Positions 24,626 through 32,844 of a DNA stretch of 64,000 bases are shown here, piece by piece (the first letter of the stretch is position 1; each line of letters opens with the position of its first letter). The position numbers and the translations under genes are program-made. The notes under the pieces are model-generated. The model saw only the letters and a program-made list of their open reading frames with translations. It had not been told where the DNA came from and ran no database searches. Source of the stretch: Lapidilactobacillus wuchangensis (GTDB lineage Bacteria > Bacillota > Bacilli > Lactobacillales > Lactobacillaceae); contig NZ_RHOU01000001.1 in assembly GCF_003946645.1 (NCBI RefSeq), positions 186,001 to 250,000 on the forward strand. The letters run 5' to 3'.

Positions 24626-26317
24626 ATGACTCGTAAAGCATATATGATTGGTGCCGGAGTTGGTAATCTGGCAGCTGGACTTTATTTAATTCGCGATGGT
24701 CATTGGCAAGGTAAGCAAATTACCATGTTTGGCCTAGAAACTCACGGTGCTAATGATGGCGCCGCAGTTAGCGACTATGAACACGAATATAGCAATAGCC
24801 CTTTAGGTAATAACAAAGGTTACTTGGCTAAGGGTGGCCGGATGTTAAATGAAGAAACTTATGAGAACCTGTGGGACCTTTTGGCCTCAGTTCCTTCAGA
24901 AGATCATCCTGGCTGGAGTGTCACTGATGATATCTTGAATTTCGACCATGATCACCCAACTCATGATGTGGGTCGGTTAATGGATAAAACTGAGGGTTTG
25001 CGGATCAATGGTGGTAAGAATGATTATCGTCATATGCAATTTAATAACCGCGACCGGAAATTATTAACTAAATTAATGATGATGCCTGAATCTAAGGAAC
25101 CAGAATTAAATAACATTAGTATTGAAGAATGGTTCCAAAGCAGTCCTCATATGTTCACCACAAACTTCTGGTACATGTGGGAAACAACTTTTGCTTTCAA
25201 ACGGCAAAGTTCTGCCATGGAATTACGGCGCTATATGAACCGGATGATTCTCGAATTCAGTCGGATCAATACCCTTGAAGGGGTTACCCGGACACCATAT
25301 AATCAATACGAAAGTATGATTTTACCAATGCGTCATTTCTTGGAGAAGCAAGGCGTTACTTTCGTAGACAACTGCAAGATTACTGATTTTGTCTTTAAAG
25401 ACACGCCATTACGTGATGAAATTACCGTTACTGGCTTGAAGTACGAACGGGTTGATAAGAAGCCTGGTGACAAGGATCATACTGGTGAAATCAAGATTGA
25501 TCCTGATGACTTTGTCTTCGACACTAACGGTTCAATCACTGACAGCAGTTCAATTGGTGACATGGACACACCTATTAAGGAAAATATGGAATACGCTGCA
25601 TCTGCTCAATTGTGGAAACAAGCCGCTAACCATTTCTTCCAATTAGGTCAACCTGACAAATTCTTTAACGATCGAGAACAATCTGAATGGTGCAGTTTCA
25701 CGGTCACTGCTAAAAACCATTATTTGTTGAATGAAATTGCCCGGATCACTGAACAACAACCAGGTAATGCGTTGAATACTTTCGTTGATAGTAATGAATT
25801 ATTATCAATCGTTGTTCATCATCAACCACATTTCCATGCCCAAAAGGAAAACGAGACAATTTTCTGGGGTTACAGCTTGTATCCTCGTCAAGTCGGTGAT
25901 TACGTTGATAAGCCATTCATCGAAATGACTGGCCGGGAAATGCTTGAAGAATTTATTGGCCAATTGGCAGCAATTGATCCAAGTTCTGATAACATTCGTA
26001 ACCATATGGATAAAATCATGGACAGCATTGTCAATGTCATTCCTGTTTACATGCCATATGCCAGTGCCTTATTTAACCAACGAGCAGTTGGCGATCGGCC
26101 AGCGGTTGTACCTAAGGGTTCAACTAACTTGGCCTTCATTAGCCAATTCGTTGAAATGCCATTTGATATGGTCTTTACTGAACAGTATTCATTCCGTGCT
26201 GCTCAAACAGCTGTTTATCATTTCTTAGGCATTCCTGAAAGTCGCTTAACTAAGATGCATCATTACGAGAAAGATCCTCGTATCTTAGCTCGGGCAACGA
26301 AGACGATGTTCCGTTAA
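24626..26317 (+). CDS. ohyA: Oleate hydratase (MCRA family)
   Basis: An FAD-dependent hydratase that adds water to the cis-9 double bond of oleic or linoleic acid, giving 10-hydroxy fatty acids; it helps lactobacilli detoxify free fatty acids. The 563-residue length is normal. The N-terminal dinucleotide loop is GAGVGNLAAG (residues 9-18), and GGRMLNEETYENLWDLL covers about 72-88. An Arg/Tyr-rich YMWETTFAFKRQSSAMELRRYM segment lies in the middle. Older names include 67-kDa myosin-cross-reactive antigen. ATG at 24626 follows AAGGAGTG. It is monocistronic with its own promoter and terminator. A DegV/FakB gene upstream suggests shared fatty-acid handling. Confidence 0.92.
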   Translation: MTRKAYMIGAGVGNLAAGLYLIRDGHWQGKQITMFGLETHGANDGAAVSDYEHEYSNSPLGNNKGYLAKGGRMLNEETYENLWDLLASVPSEDHPGWSVTDDILNFDHDHPTHDVGRLMDKTEGLRINGGKNDYRHMQFNNRDRKLLTKLMMMPESKEPELNNISIEEWFQSSPHMFTTNFWYMWETTFAFKRQSSAMELRRYMNRMILEFSRINTLEGVTRTPYNQYESMILPMRHFLEKQGVTFVDNCKITDFVFKDTPLRDEITVTGLKYERVDKKPGDKDHTGEIKIDPDDFVFDTNGSITDSSSIGDMDTPIKENMEYAASAQLWKQAANHFFQLGQPDKFFNDREQSEWCSFTVTAKNHYLLNEIARITEQQPGNALNTFVDSNELLSIVVHHQPHFHAQKENETIFWGYSLYPRQVGDYVDKPFIEMTGREMLEEFIGQLAAIDPSSDNIRNHMDKIMDSIVNVIPVYMPYASALFNQRAVGDRPAVVPKGSTNLAFISQFVEMPFDMVFTEQYSFRAAQTAVYHFLGIPESRLTKMHHYEKDPRILARATKTMFR

Positions 26318-26371
26318 TCTTGGTTTCAACTTATTAATTCACACAAGCATCATGATGCAACTTCCTGCAAG

Positions 26372-26411
26372 ATTCTCACACCTTTTCCCTGAGGTGTGAG
26401 AATTTTTTTTG
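26372..26411 (+). terminator. Terminator of oleate hydratase
   Basis: ATTCTCACACCT and AGGTGTGAGAAT form a 12-bp stem with loop TTTCCCTG, followed by a run of eight T. Confidence 0.93.
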
Positions 26412-26450
26412 TTTAAAACTATCCTGATTTGGCAACTTCTGGACATTGAT

Positions 26451-27122
26451 TAAGTCTTTCCCAATCCGAAGAGGTGGTGACGGCGCAATTTGAGGGGCGT
26501 GGAACGCCATGGGCATTGATCTAAGCTTATTGCTCCGCAACAATCTCAGATACAAGCCTTATTCTAACCGCTGAAGCGGCAAACGTGTTCAAAGCAGCAA
26601 ACGGCTATGATTAACTGAAATAATTGCTCGATCTGGTTGCACCAGCTCAATCAATTATTTGCAGTTACTCTACGCCGAAAAACCGCTGCTCCTCACACTC
26701 TAAGAATAATTTCATGGCTGACGCCAATTGTGCCGCCACCACCAGATGAAACTAACAAAATTGATCACCACTACTTGGCCGAACCATAATGTGGTAAAAC
26801 AAAAGTGATATGACAATTTCTACTGAAAATGGCGTTGTCACACCGCTTTTTTGTTACCATTTAACTATTTTTACTGATTGAATTAAGTTGATGAATCCCA
26901 CGGCCATTTACTTAAGTACTGACAAATGTGCAATGTTCTAACTCAACTCTGGACGGAATGGAGGGATCTTGTCGTCAGCCGCCAAATTATTGTTGGTGCT
27001 TTAGCACCTACAATAAGACCTGTATTGATGACAATTTGGTTTGTAATTGGCATCAATCAGTGTTGGCCGCGTTCCACGTTAAGCAGCCCGCAATGCAGTC
27101 AGACACAACTCTGTTTCAACAC
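26451..27122. repeat. Composite divergent repeat, locus 4 (B core left with insertion, A core right)
   Basis: A B core on the minus strand (26472-26743) carries an insertion of about 119 bases in one hairpin. The outer arms are GGTGGTGACGGCGCAATT and AATTGTGCCGCCACCACC. The spacer holds AAAAGTGATATGACAA with partner TTGTCACACCGCTTTT (about 26800-26854). An A core on the plus strand follows (26944-27102), with a TTATTGTTGGTGC/GCACCTACAATAA hairpin and the ATTGATG/CATCAAT second hairpin. Without the insertion the core-to-core length is about 512 bp, the same as other loci. The left edge has AAGTCTTTCCCAATC. Confidence 0.87.
26582..26701. repeat. C element 2 inserted in the B core of locus 4
   Basis: About 119 bases beginning ACGTGTTCAAAGCAGC and ending GCTGCTCCTCACACTC split the AGCGGCA/AGAATAA junction of the B hairpin. 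It has its own inverted repeats: GAAATAATTG-CTCGA-CTGG with CCAG-CTCAA-CAATTATTTG, plus GGCT/GCCG near the ends. Its ends match C element 1 at 15320. This is evidence that the C family moves, though no coding capacity is present. Confidence 0.7.
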
Positions 27123-27139
27123 TGGTATTAGATTTTAAT

Positions 27140-27225
27140 GGTTTTGAATTTTGGTCTTTAATTGGTTCAAATCGATGCCGGCCGCGTTCCACACCCAGTA
27201 AGCCCGGAATGCAGTCAGAACCGAT
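27140..27225 (+). repeat. Right-half A core fragment
   Basis: TTGAATTTTGGTCTTTAATTGGTTCAA followed by ATCGATGCCGGCCGCGTTCCAC and AGCCCGGAATGCAGTCAGA is the right half of an A core. The left arm and first hairpin are missing. It lies directly behind the complete A core of locus 4, so it is either a tandem remnant or a separate decayed insertion. Confidence 0.65.
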
Positions 27226-27336
27226 TCTGCCTAAACATCTTTATTAACGTTTAGAACTTTAACGCAAGCAAAGTCGAAATGAATGGAACTTTTTGTAAAG
27301 TTTTCCTTATTTTCTGAAAATCAAGTCTAATGCTTG

Positions 27337-27345
27337 TGTTATAAT
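27337..27345 (+). promoter_or_regulatory. Extended -10 promoter of the nucleotidyltransferase gene
   Basis: TGTTATAAT (TGN plus a perfect TATAAT at 27340-27345) lies 45 bases before the start. No good -35 box is present. Confidence 0.5.
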
Positions 27346-27389
27346 GAATAGTTAAAAATTATTCAGTAATTATTTAGGAGTGATGCTCA

Positions 27390-28202
27390 ATGTCACAGAA
27401 CAGTAAAACGACGCAGTTACTCAGCCATTTACAACAAGACTTGCCGGCATTGCTAGGGGATAACTTAGTGGGCGTTTATCTTCATGGCTCATATGTCTTG
27501 AAGTCCTACCATGAAAACGTCAGTGATTTAGATTACATTATCGTCGTCAAAGAACCACTAACTGATCAACAAAAACTTACTTTAATGACTTGGACCGTAA
27601 CCACTGGCTGGCAATTTGCACCAAAAAAAGGGCTTGAATTCCATGTCCTGTTGGAAAAATGGACCCAGCACTTCATTCAGCCGTTACCATTTGACTTCCA
27701 TTTCTCACCGATGCATTGGCCCGACTATCAAGAAAATCCTCTACAGTATGTTCAAGAAATGCAGGGGACTGATCCCGATTTGGCTGCGCACTTAACGATA
27801 CTAACCCATTATGGCCAAGTCATTAGTGGTCCGGCTATTGAGCAAGTATTTGCGCCGGTACCTCGGAGCGCTTACCTCAATAGTATTCTCGCCGATATCA
27901 GTAATGCTGAACAAGCGGTGTTAACTAATCCTGTTTATGTTTGCTTAAACTTAGCCCGGGTGTTAGCTTATTTACAAACTGACCAGGTTCTCTCTAAGGC
28001 TGCTGGTGGGCGCTGGTTATTGGAGCAAAATATCCTCAATCATGATCAACGTCAACTCATTAGTTGGTGTTTAGCACAATATGAGGCGACAGCAGTGGGG
28101 GAATTGCCAGTCACGACCGCGGTTTGCCAAGGTTACGCGCAACAATTGCTCACAGCGATTCATCACCAAACTAAAATGATTACAGAAAAAGAGGCTCACT
28201 AA
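27390..28202 (+). CDS. Aminoglycoside adenylyltransferase-like nucleotidyltransferase (DUF4111)
   Basis: A 270-residue protein of the AadA/ANT type. The N-terminal nucleotidyltransferase domain has HGSYVLKSYHENVSDLDYI, with Gly33-Ser34 and the metal-binding pair Asp46 and Asp48. The C-terminal helical DUF4111 domain has VCLNLARVLAYLQTDQVLSKAAGGRWLL. Relatives transfer AMP to streptomycin or spectinomycin, but many chromosomal members have no proven resistance role. ATG at 27390 follows AGGAGTG. Its stop lies one base before the HAD gene, so the two form an operon. Nearby repeats do not resemble resistance transposons. Confidence 0.78.
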   Translation: MSQNSKTTQLLSHLQQDLPALLGDNLVGVYLHGSYVLKSYHENVSDLDYIIVVKEPLTDQQKLTLMTWTVTTGWQFAPKKGLEFHVLLEKWTQHFIQPLPFDFHFSPMHWPDYQENPLQYVQEMQGTDPDLAAHLTILTHYGQVISGPAIEQVFAPVPRSAYLNSILADISNAEQAVLTNPVYVCLNLARVLAYLQTDQVLSKAAGGRWLLEQNILNHDQRQLISWCLAQYEATAVGELPVTTAVCQGYAQQLLTAIHHQTKMITEKEAH

Positions 28203-28203
28203 C

Positions 28204-28875
28204 ATGATTATTACTTTTGATTGTTATGGCACACTGCTAAATATGCAGCCGATTCAGGATAAACTGGGGGAGATTTCCCAGGCTGCTCATTTAACGACGA
28301 CGGCCGAGCAAGCACAGACTTGTTTTAATAGTTACGAAGATCGGTTAATGTATGTTGAAAAAATAATTCCTTATCAAGATTTATTGGCCCAAATTGTTCG
28401 TTTTATGGACTTGGAATTAGGCAGCGGCCAGGTTTTCCAAGATCATTTGGACACAATTATTCAAGCATATCGCGATTTAGAACCACATCCAGATGTCTTA
28501 CCCGCTTTACGTCAATTAAAGCGAGCTGGTAATCAATTGTATTTAATGTCCAATTCCTCAGAAATGCTCATGAGCGCCCATTTGGAGAAATTTGGTGATT
28601 TATTTACCCATATTTTTCTTCCAGAAGAAACTGGTTGCTATAAACCTGACCGGCAATTCTTCACAACCGTAGCGGAAACCTTGGATTTCGCCAATCAGCC
28701 ACATTATCATCTGGCTAATGGTTTCTGGTGGGACGTGTTGCCCTGTCAGGAGTTGAATTGGCCTTATCTGTGGATCAACCGGCACCAGTGGCAAGCAGCA
28801 AGTAGTTTCGGTAAGATTCCTCAATTACCTGATTTAAAAACCGCGCCTGAGTTTATTGCTAATTTGGCCAAGTAA
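28204..28875 (+). CDS. HAD-superfamily hydrolase (haloacid dehalogenase-like)
   Basis: A 223-residue cytosolic phosphatase-like protein. The motif I is FDCYGTLLN (nucleophile Asp5 followed by Cys), motif II is LMSNSS (about residue 114) and motif III includes the Lys in CYKPDRQFF. A cap domain lies between I and II. The FDCYGTL form is typical of L-2-haloacid dehalogenase-like members, though most bacterial relatives are phosphatases of unknown substrate. It is coupled to the nucleotidyltransferase gene upstream. Confidence 0.8.
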   Translation: MIITFDCYGTLLNMQPIQDKLGEISQAAHLTTTAEQAQTCFNSYEDRLMYVEKIIPYQDLLAQIVRFMDLELGSGQVFQDHLDTIIQAYRDLEPHPDVLPALRQLKRAGNQLYLMSNSSEMLMSAHLEKFGDLFTHIFLPEETGCYKPDRQFFTTVAETLDFANQPHYHLANGFWWDVLPCQELNWPYLWINRHQWQAASSFGKIPQLPDLKTAPEFIANLAK

Positions 28876-29056
28876 TCGCAGTTAAGCAATGCCTGTGGGT
28901 ATTCAATGTATATAATTTGGTGTACAGGTAGCGTAGCTGTGTATGAGTGAATTGTTCTGAAAATTCACCGGCTATTTGAGGAGACAAGCATTCTTTAAAT
29001 GTGTGTGCGCCGGTAGTTTGCGAATTGAATCGACCGTCGTTTTTTTAAATTAAGCT
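28876..29056. other. Intergenic segment before the uracil permease leader
   Basis: About 180 bases of noncoding sequence. I see a possible hairpin around GCCGGTAG/CACCGGC but no convincing terminator, gene or family repeat. GTGTGTGCG near 29000 weakly resembles the C-element ends. Confidence 0.25.
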
Positions 29057-29085
29057 TGACAGGGAACAATAAGTTATGTATGCTG
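29057..29085 (+). promoter_or_regulatory. Promoter of the uracil permease leader
   Basis: A consensus -35 TTGACA (29057-29062) and -10 TATGCT (29080-29085) are 17 bases apart, just upstream of the PyrR attenuator. Confidence 0.78.
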
Positions 29086-29102
29086 GTAACAATAATTAAA
29101 TC

Positions 29103-29246
29103 AGTCCTTTAATTTTAGTCCTGTGAGGCTAACAAGGAGACGGAGCACGCGAATCAGGTCGTACTGTAGTTTAAATACACCACAACTGGACCTAAATTCA
29201 ACTTATCCTCTTACTCGTTACTTGACGGGCAAGGGGATTTTTTTTA
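29103..29246 (+). promoter_or_regulatory. PyrR-binding transcription attenuator of the uracil permease gene
   Basis: CCTTTAATTTTAGTCCTGTG then AGGCTAACAAGG (29105-29136) is the PyrR-binding loop, near-identical to that before pyrR (15494). The downstream terminator is TCCTCTTACTCG with partner CGGGCAAGGGGA and eight T (about 29205-29246). The intervening GGTCGTACTG...ACAACTGGACC segment can provide antiterminator pairing. This puts the permease in the same UMP-responsive regulon as pyrR-carA-carB. Confidence 0.87.
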
Positions 29247-29346
29247 TGCCATGATTAAATCGTTGGAGAGGTGAGGTGCGGGCAGGAGGTTCACTGTTCA
29301 GAGTACTAACGAATTAAATGCATTTCTTTTGAGGAGGAGTATTAAT

Positions 29347-30633
29347 TTGAAGTCTGAGTCAACGCAACATCATGCTAGCAAACCAGTTCTAGATATTCAT
29401 GAAAAACCACAACCAATTCAGTGGTTTGGCTTATCATTACAGCATTTATTCGCCATGTTTGGCGCCACAGTTTTAGTACCGATTTTAGTCGGGTTAGATC
29501 CTGGCATCGCAATTTTAAGTTCTGGTGTTGGTACGCTGGTTCATTTATTTGTCACTAAAGGCAAAATTCCCGCATATCTGGGGTCGAGCTTTGCTTTCAT
29601 TGTTGCCATGCAAGCCTTGATGAAATCTGATGGCTATCCCGCGATTGCTCAAGGTAGTATCTCAGTGGGTTTAATTTATTTATTAGTGGCATTATTGGTT
29701 CACAAAATTGGTTCCAGCTGGATCGATAAATTGCTGCCGCCAATTGTGGTTGGGCCGGTGATTATGGTGATTGGTTTATCACTTGCCGGTAATGCGGCTA
29801 AAGACGCCATGATGAATAATAACCATTATGACCTCAAATTTTTCGCAGTTGCCTTGTTAACCTTAGCTGTCACCATCTTTTTCAATACTTATTGCAAAGG
29901 ATTCCTCAGCTTAATTCCAATTCTATTGGGGATTATCAGTGGCTATCTGATTGCTGTGATTTTCGGTTTGGTCGATTTTAGTGGTGTCATTGCGGCACCA
30001 TGGTTTAAAATGCCCAACTTCGAATTTCCGTTTGCTAGTTATCAGCCGAAAGTTTACTGGAGTGCCATTATTGGCATGACGCCAATTGCCTTCGTTACGA
30101 TGACGGAACATTTAGGTCACATTATGGTCCTTGATCAGTTAACCGATAATGATTTCCTCCGCGATCCTGGCTTGGATCATACAATGACTGGTGATGGCCT
30201 GGCGTCAATTATTGCCGGTTTCATTGGTGGACCACCAGTAACTAGCTACGGTGAAAACATCGGTGTGCTGGCCATTACCAAAGTTTATAGTGTTTACGTC
30301 ATTGGCGGTGCCGGCGTTTTAGCAATTGTTTTCAGTTTTATTGGTAAATTAAGCGCCTTGATCATGAGCATTCCCAGCCCAGTTATCGGCGGGATTAGCT
30401 TCCTGCTGTTCGGTGTCATCGCCAATAACGGCATGCGCATCATGGTCGAAAAACACGTCGACCTTGATAATAAAAAGAATCTTATTATTGCGGCAGTCGT
30501 CATGGTTATCGGCATTGGCGGCGCATATTTACAAGTCGGCGCTTTCCAATTAACCAGTGTGGCTTTTTCAACTATTATTGCGATTATTTTGAATTTAATC
30601 TTACCAGATGAAAAACCTTCAGCAGCAAACTAG
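29347..30633 (+). CDS. uraA: Uracil permease (NCS2 family)
   Basis: A nucleobase:cation symporter of about 428 residues with 12-14 membrane segments. Typical NCS2 features are QHLFAMFGATVLVPILVGLDP near the N terminus, LGSSFAFI, a TEHLGHIMVLDQLT segment with the conserved Glu, and GGPPVTSYGENIG. The second conserved Glu (SYGENIG) is substrate-related in UraA. The start is TTG at 29347 with GAGGAGGAG upstream; the TTG at 29329 has no ribosome site. The PyrR attenuator upstream supports uracil rather than xanthine as substrate. It is also called pyrP. It is a single-gene unit with its own terminator. Confidence 0.92.
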   Translation: MKSESTQHHASKPVLDIHEKPQPIQWFGLSLQHLFAMFGATVLVPILVGLDPGIAILSSGVGTLVHLFVTKGKIPAYLGSSFAFIVAMQALMKSDGYPAIAQGSISVGLIYLLVALLVHKIGSSWIDKLLPPIVVGPVIMVIGLSLAGNAAKDAMMNNNHYDLKFFAVALLTLAVTIFFNTYCKGFLSLIPILLGIISGYLIAVIFGLVDFSGVIAAPWFKMPNFEFPFASYQPKVYWSAIIGMTPIAFVTMTEHLGHIMVLDQLTDNDFLRDPGLDHTMTGDGLASIIAGFIGGPPVTSYGENIGVLAITKVYSVYVIGGAGVLAIVFSFIGKLSALIMSIPSPVIGGISFLLFGVIANNGMRIMVEKHVDLDNKKNLIIAAVVMVIGIGGAYLQVGAFQLTSVAFSTIIAIILNLILPDEKPSAAN

Positions 30634-30688
30634 ACATTGGTATGCATTTTTAACTGTGGATAACTAAAAAATTATAAAATATTATTTC

Positions 30689-30726
30689 TAATAGCTATCG
30701 TTAAAAAACGATAGCTATTTTTTTGT
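30689..30726 (+). terminator. Terminator of the uracil permease gene
   Basis: AATAGCTATCGTT and AACGATAGCTATT form a 13-bp stem around AAAA, followed by seven T. Confidence 0.92.
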
Positions 30727-30875
30727 GCACTATAAATTTATGTTCTGCAAAAGAGTGACTTAATCGTATTATTGAACAATTATTTTTGAGCAATCAGATT
30801 TTGCCAATGAGTAATCTCGATGTGAAACCTTATATAATATTAGTATAACGTTAACTAGCAAAGATAAAGAGTAGT

Positions 30876-30933
30876 ATAAAACGCTTGCATTAATAATTGG
30901 TATACATTATTATTCAACATGTAACCGGATACA
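30876..30933 (+). promoter_or_regulatory. Promoter, cre-like site and operator of the sugar/nucleoside operon
   Basis: A -35 TTGCAT (30885-30890) and -10 TATTAT (30908-30913) are spaced 17 bases apart. The minus strand of 30876-30889 reads TGCAAGCGTTTTAT, close to a CcpA cre site, overlapping the -35. TGTAACCGGATACA (30920-30933) is a near-perfect palindrome with a central CCGG, typical of LacI-family operators, and lies around the start of transcription. Together they suggest autorepression by the LacI regulator and carbon catabolite control. Confidence 0.65.
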
Positions 30934-30951
30934 CATTAAGGAATGATAAAA

Positions 30952-31926
30952 ATGACATTAGCAACAATTAGAGATGTAGCGAAAAAAGCTGGCGTTTCCG
31001 TGGCCACAGTTTCACGGGTAATTAACGACAGTGGTTATGTGGGGCAGGATACTCGCAAAAAGGTTAAGCAAGCAATTGAGGAACTGAATTACTCACCGAA
31101 TGAGGTCGCCCGCTCTTTATATCAGCGTAAATCCAAATTGATTGGTTTATTGATTCCTGATATTTCCAATCCCTTTTTCCCACTCTTGGCACGTGGCGCC
31201 GAAGATCATATGCGCTCGCGCGGTTATCAAGCAATTCTAGGTAACGTTCAGGAAGATCCAGAAATATTTAGTGAATATTTGAAAACCTTCAATAAAAATA
31301 ACGTTGCCGGCGTTTTATCAGCAGTCAATACCCCAGCAATTAGTGATTATGCTGAACCTTTAGTTATCGTTGATCGTGTGACTGATAAAACTGAATATTC
31401 GGTTTTCTCAAACGATTATCAAGGTGGCATGTTGGCCGCAAAAGCAATTTTACAAGGTCGTCCTAAAAACATTTTAGTTGTCGCCGGGCCTCAAGCAATT
31501 AAGCGCTCGCAGGATCGTATCGCTGGAATTGAATCAATTCTTAGTCGTCAGCCGATTGCTTATAAGATCATCCACACTAATTCCTTTCAGATTGCTGATG
31601 CAGAAAAGATGGCCTTTAAAATTTTTGAGGACTATCCAGAAATCGACAGTGTTATTGCCCCAAATGATATTCATGCCCTAGCCATTTTGAAACAAGGCTT
31701 GCTTTTAGGTAAAAAGATCCCTCAAGAATTACAAGTTATTGGCTATGATGATATTCCAATGACTAGGCTATCAAGTCCTACCTTGTCCACCATCCACCAA
31801 TCGACTTATCGCTTAGGGTGGTTAGGTGCGAAGTTGTTGATTGATTTAATCGAGGATCGAAATATTTCTGATAAAAAAATCATGTTACCAGTTCGTTTAG
31901 TTGCTGGCGATACGATAAGAAAATAG
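30952..31926 (+). CDS. LacI-family transcriptional regulator
   Basis: A repressor of about 324 residues. The N-terminal helix-turn-helix is ATIRDVAKKAGVSVATVSRV with hinge helix SPNEVARSLYQRKS. A periplasmic-binding-like effector domain follows (IGLLIPDISNPFFPLLARGAE, IGYDDIPMTRLSSPTLSTI). It most resembles ribose/purine-type members (RbsR-like), fitting the ribokinase just downstream. ATG at 30952 is nine bases from AAGGA; 30943 is an alternative ATG. It is the first gene of the operon, with ribokinase 12 bases later. The effector is probably a sugar or nucleoside of the pathway, which is inferred. Confidence 0.9.
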   Translation: MTLATIRDVAKKAGVSVATVSRVINDSGYVGQDTRKKVKQAIEELNYSPNEVARSLYQRKSKLIGLLIPDISNPFFPLLARGAEDHMRSRGYQAILGNVQEDPEIFSEYLKTFNKNNVAGVLSAVNTPAISDYAEPLVIVDRVTDKTEYSVFSNDYQGGMLAAKAILQGRPKNILVVAGPQAIKRSQDRIAGIESILSRQPIAYKIIHTNSFQIADAEKMAFKIFEDYPEIDSVIAPNDIHALAILKQGLLLGKKIPQELQVIGYDDIPMTRLSSPTLSTIHQSTYRLGWLGAKLLIDLIEDRNISDKKIMLPVRLVAGDTIRK

Positions 31927-31938
31927 GAGGTTTTGTTC

Positions 31939-32844
31939 GTGGGCAAAATAATTGTCATTGGTAGTGCTGCAATTGATTTTATGATTGAAACAAACGAACT
32001 ACCAACCAGAGGAAAAACAGTGTTAGGAAAGCGATTCAATACCTCGATGGGAGGGAAAGGGGCTAATCAAGCCGTTGCCGCAGCCAGAATGGGGGCCTCT
32101 GTAACAATGATTGGCTGTGTTGGTACAGATCACTTTTCAGATGCTATTAATAGTAATCTCGCTAATAATCAGATTAATGTTGACTATATGGAACGGGTTA
32201 CACAATCAACAGCAGGCACAGCTTTTGTCATTTTAAATAATCAAGACAATCAAATCATCGTCGTTCCTGGTGCTAATGCCGAACTAACTTGGGAAAAAGT
32301 AGCGCCAAGCTTGAAGAAGATAGCTATCGCCAACGACTTGGTTATTTTACAAAACGAAATCCCATTGGAAACCAATTTAGCAATTATCAAATTCTGTGAG
32401 CAACAAAAAATCTCGGTACTATATAATCCAGCACCAGCAAAAAAGATCTCTACTAATGTTTTAAAGCAAATCACTTATCTGACGCCTAATGAACATGAAT
32501 TTAAGCAATTATTCCCCAATCAAACACTGGAACAGATCCTACCACATTATCCCAATAAACTCATTGTTACTCTGGGCGAGCGTGGGGTTATCTATAATGA
32601 CGGTTCTAAGAATCAACTTATTCCAGCTAATCAGGTCCAGCCAGTGGATACCACTGGTGCTGGTGATACTTTTAATGGTGCTTTTGCAGCCAGTATTATC
32701 ACTCAAACTGATTTAGAAACAGCAATCAAAAGAGGTAATCAGGCAGCAGCTTTATCAGTTCAAGCAAAGGGTGCTCAAACAGGCATGCCCACACTAAATG
32801 CTATTCAAGAAAAGGAGAATTCTGATGTCACAGAAGTTGAATAA
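31939..32844 (+). CDS. rbsK: Ribokinase (PfkB family)
   Basis: An ATP-dependent sugar kinase of about 301 residues. It has the PfkB N-terminal GGKGANQAVAAARMGA (sugar site) and the C-terminal DTTGAGDTFNGAFAAS with the catalytic Asp. NPAPAKK and TPNEHE are typical of ribokinase rather than fructokinase. GTG at 31939 has AGGAGG eight bases upstream. It overlaps the nucleoside hydrolase gene by 20 bases, which argues for coupled translation. It would phosphorylate ribose released by that hydrolase. Confidence 0.88.
   Translation: MGKIIVIGSAAIDFMIETNELPTRGKTVLGKRFNTSMGGKGANQAVAAARMGASVTMIGCVGTDHFSDAINSNLANNQINVDYMERVTQSTAGTAFVILNNQDNQIIVVPGANAELTWEKVAPSLKKIAIANDLVILQNEIPLETNLAIIKFCEQQKISVLYNPAPAKKISTNVLKQITYLTPNEHEFKQLFPNQTLEQILPHYPNKLIVTLGERGVIYNDGSKNQLIPANQVQPVDTTGAGDTFNGAFAASIITQTDLETAIKRGNQAAALSVQAKGAQTGMPTLNAIQEKENSDVTEVE

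Noticed and set aside
27390-28202. Acquired antibiotic-resistance gene on a mobile element
   Set aside because: The product is AadA-like, but composition and operon context look chromosomal. The adjacent repeats carry no transposase, and activity on aminoglycosides cannot be inferred.
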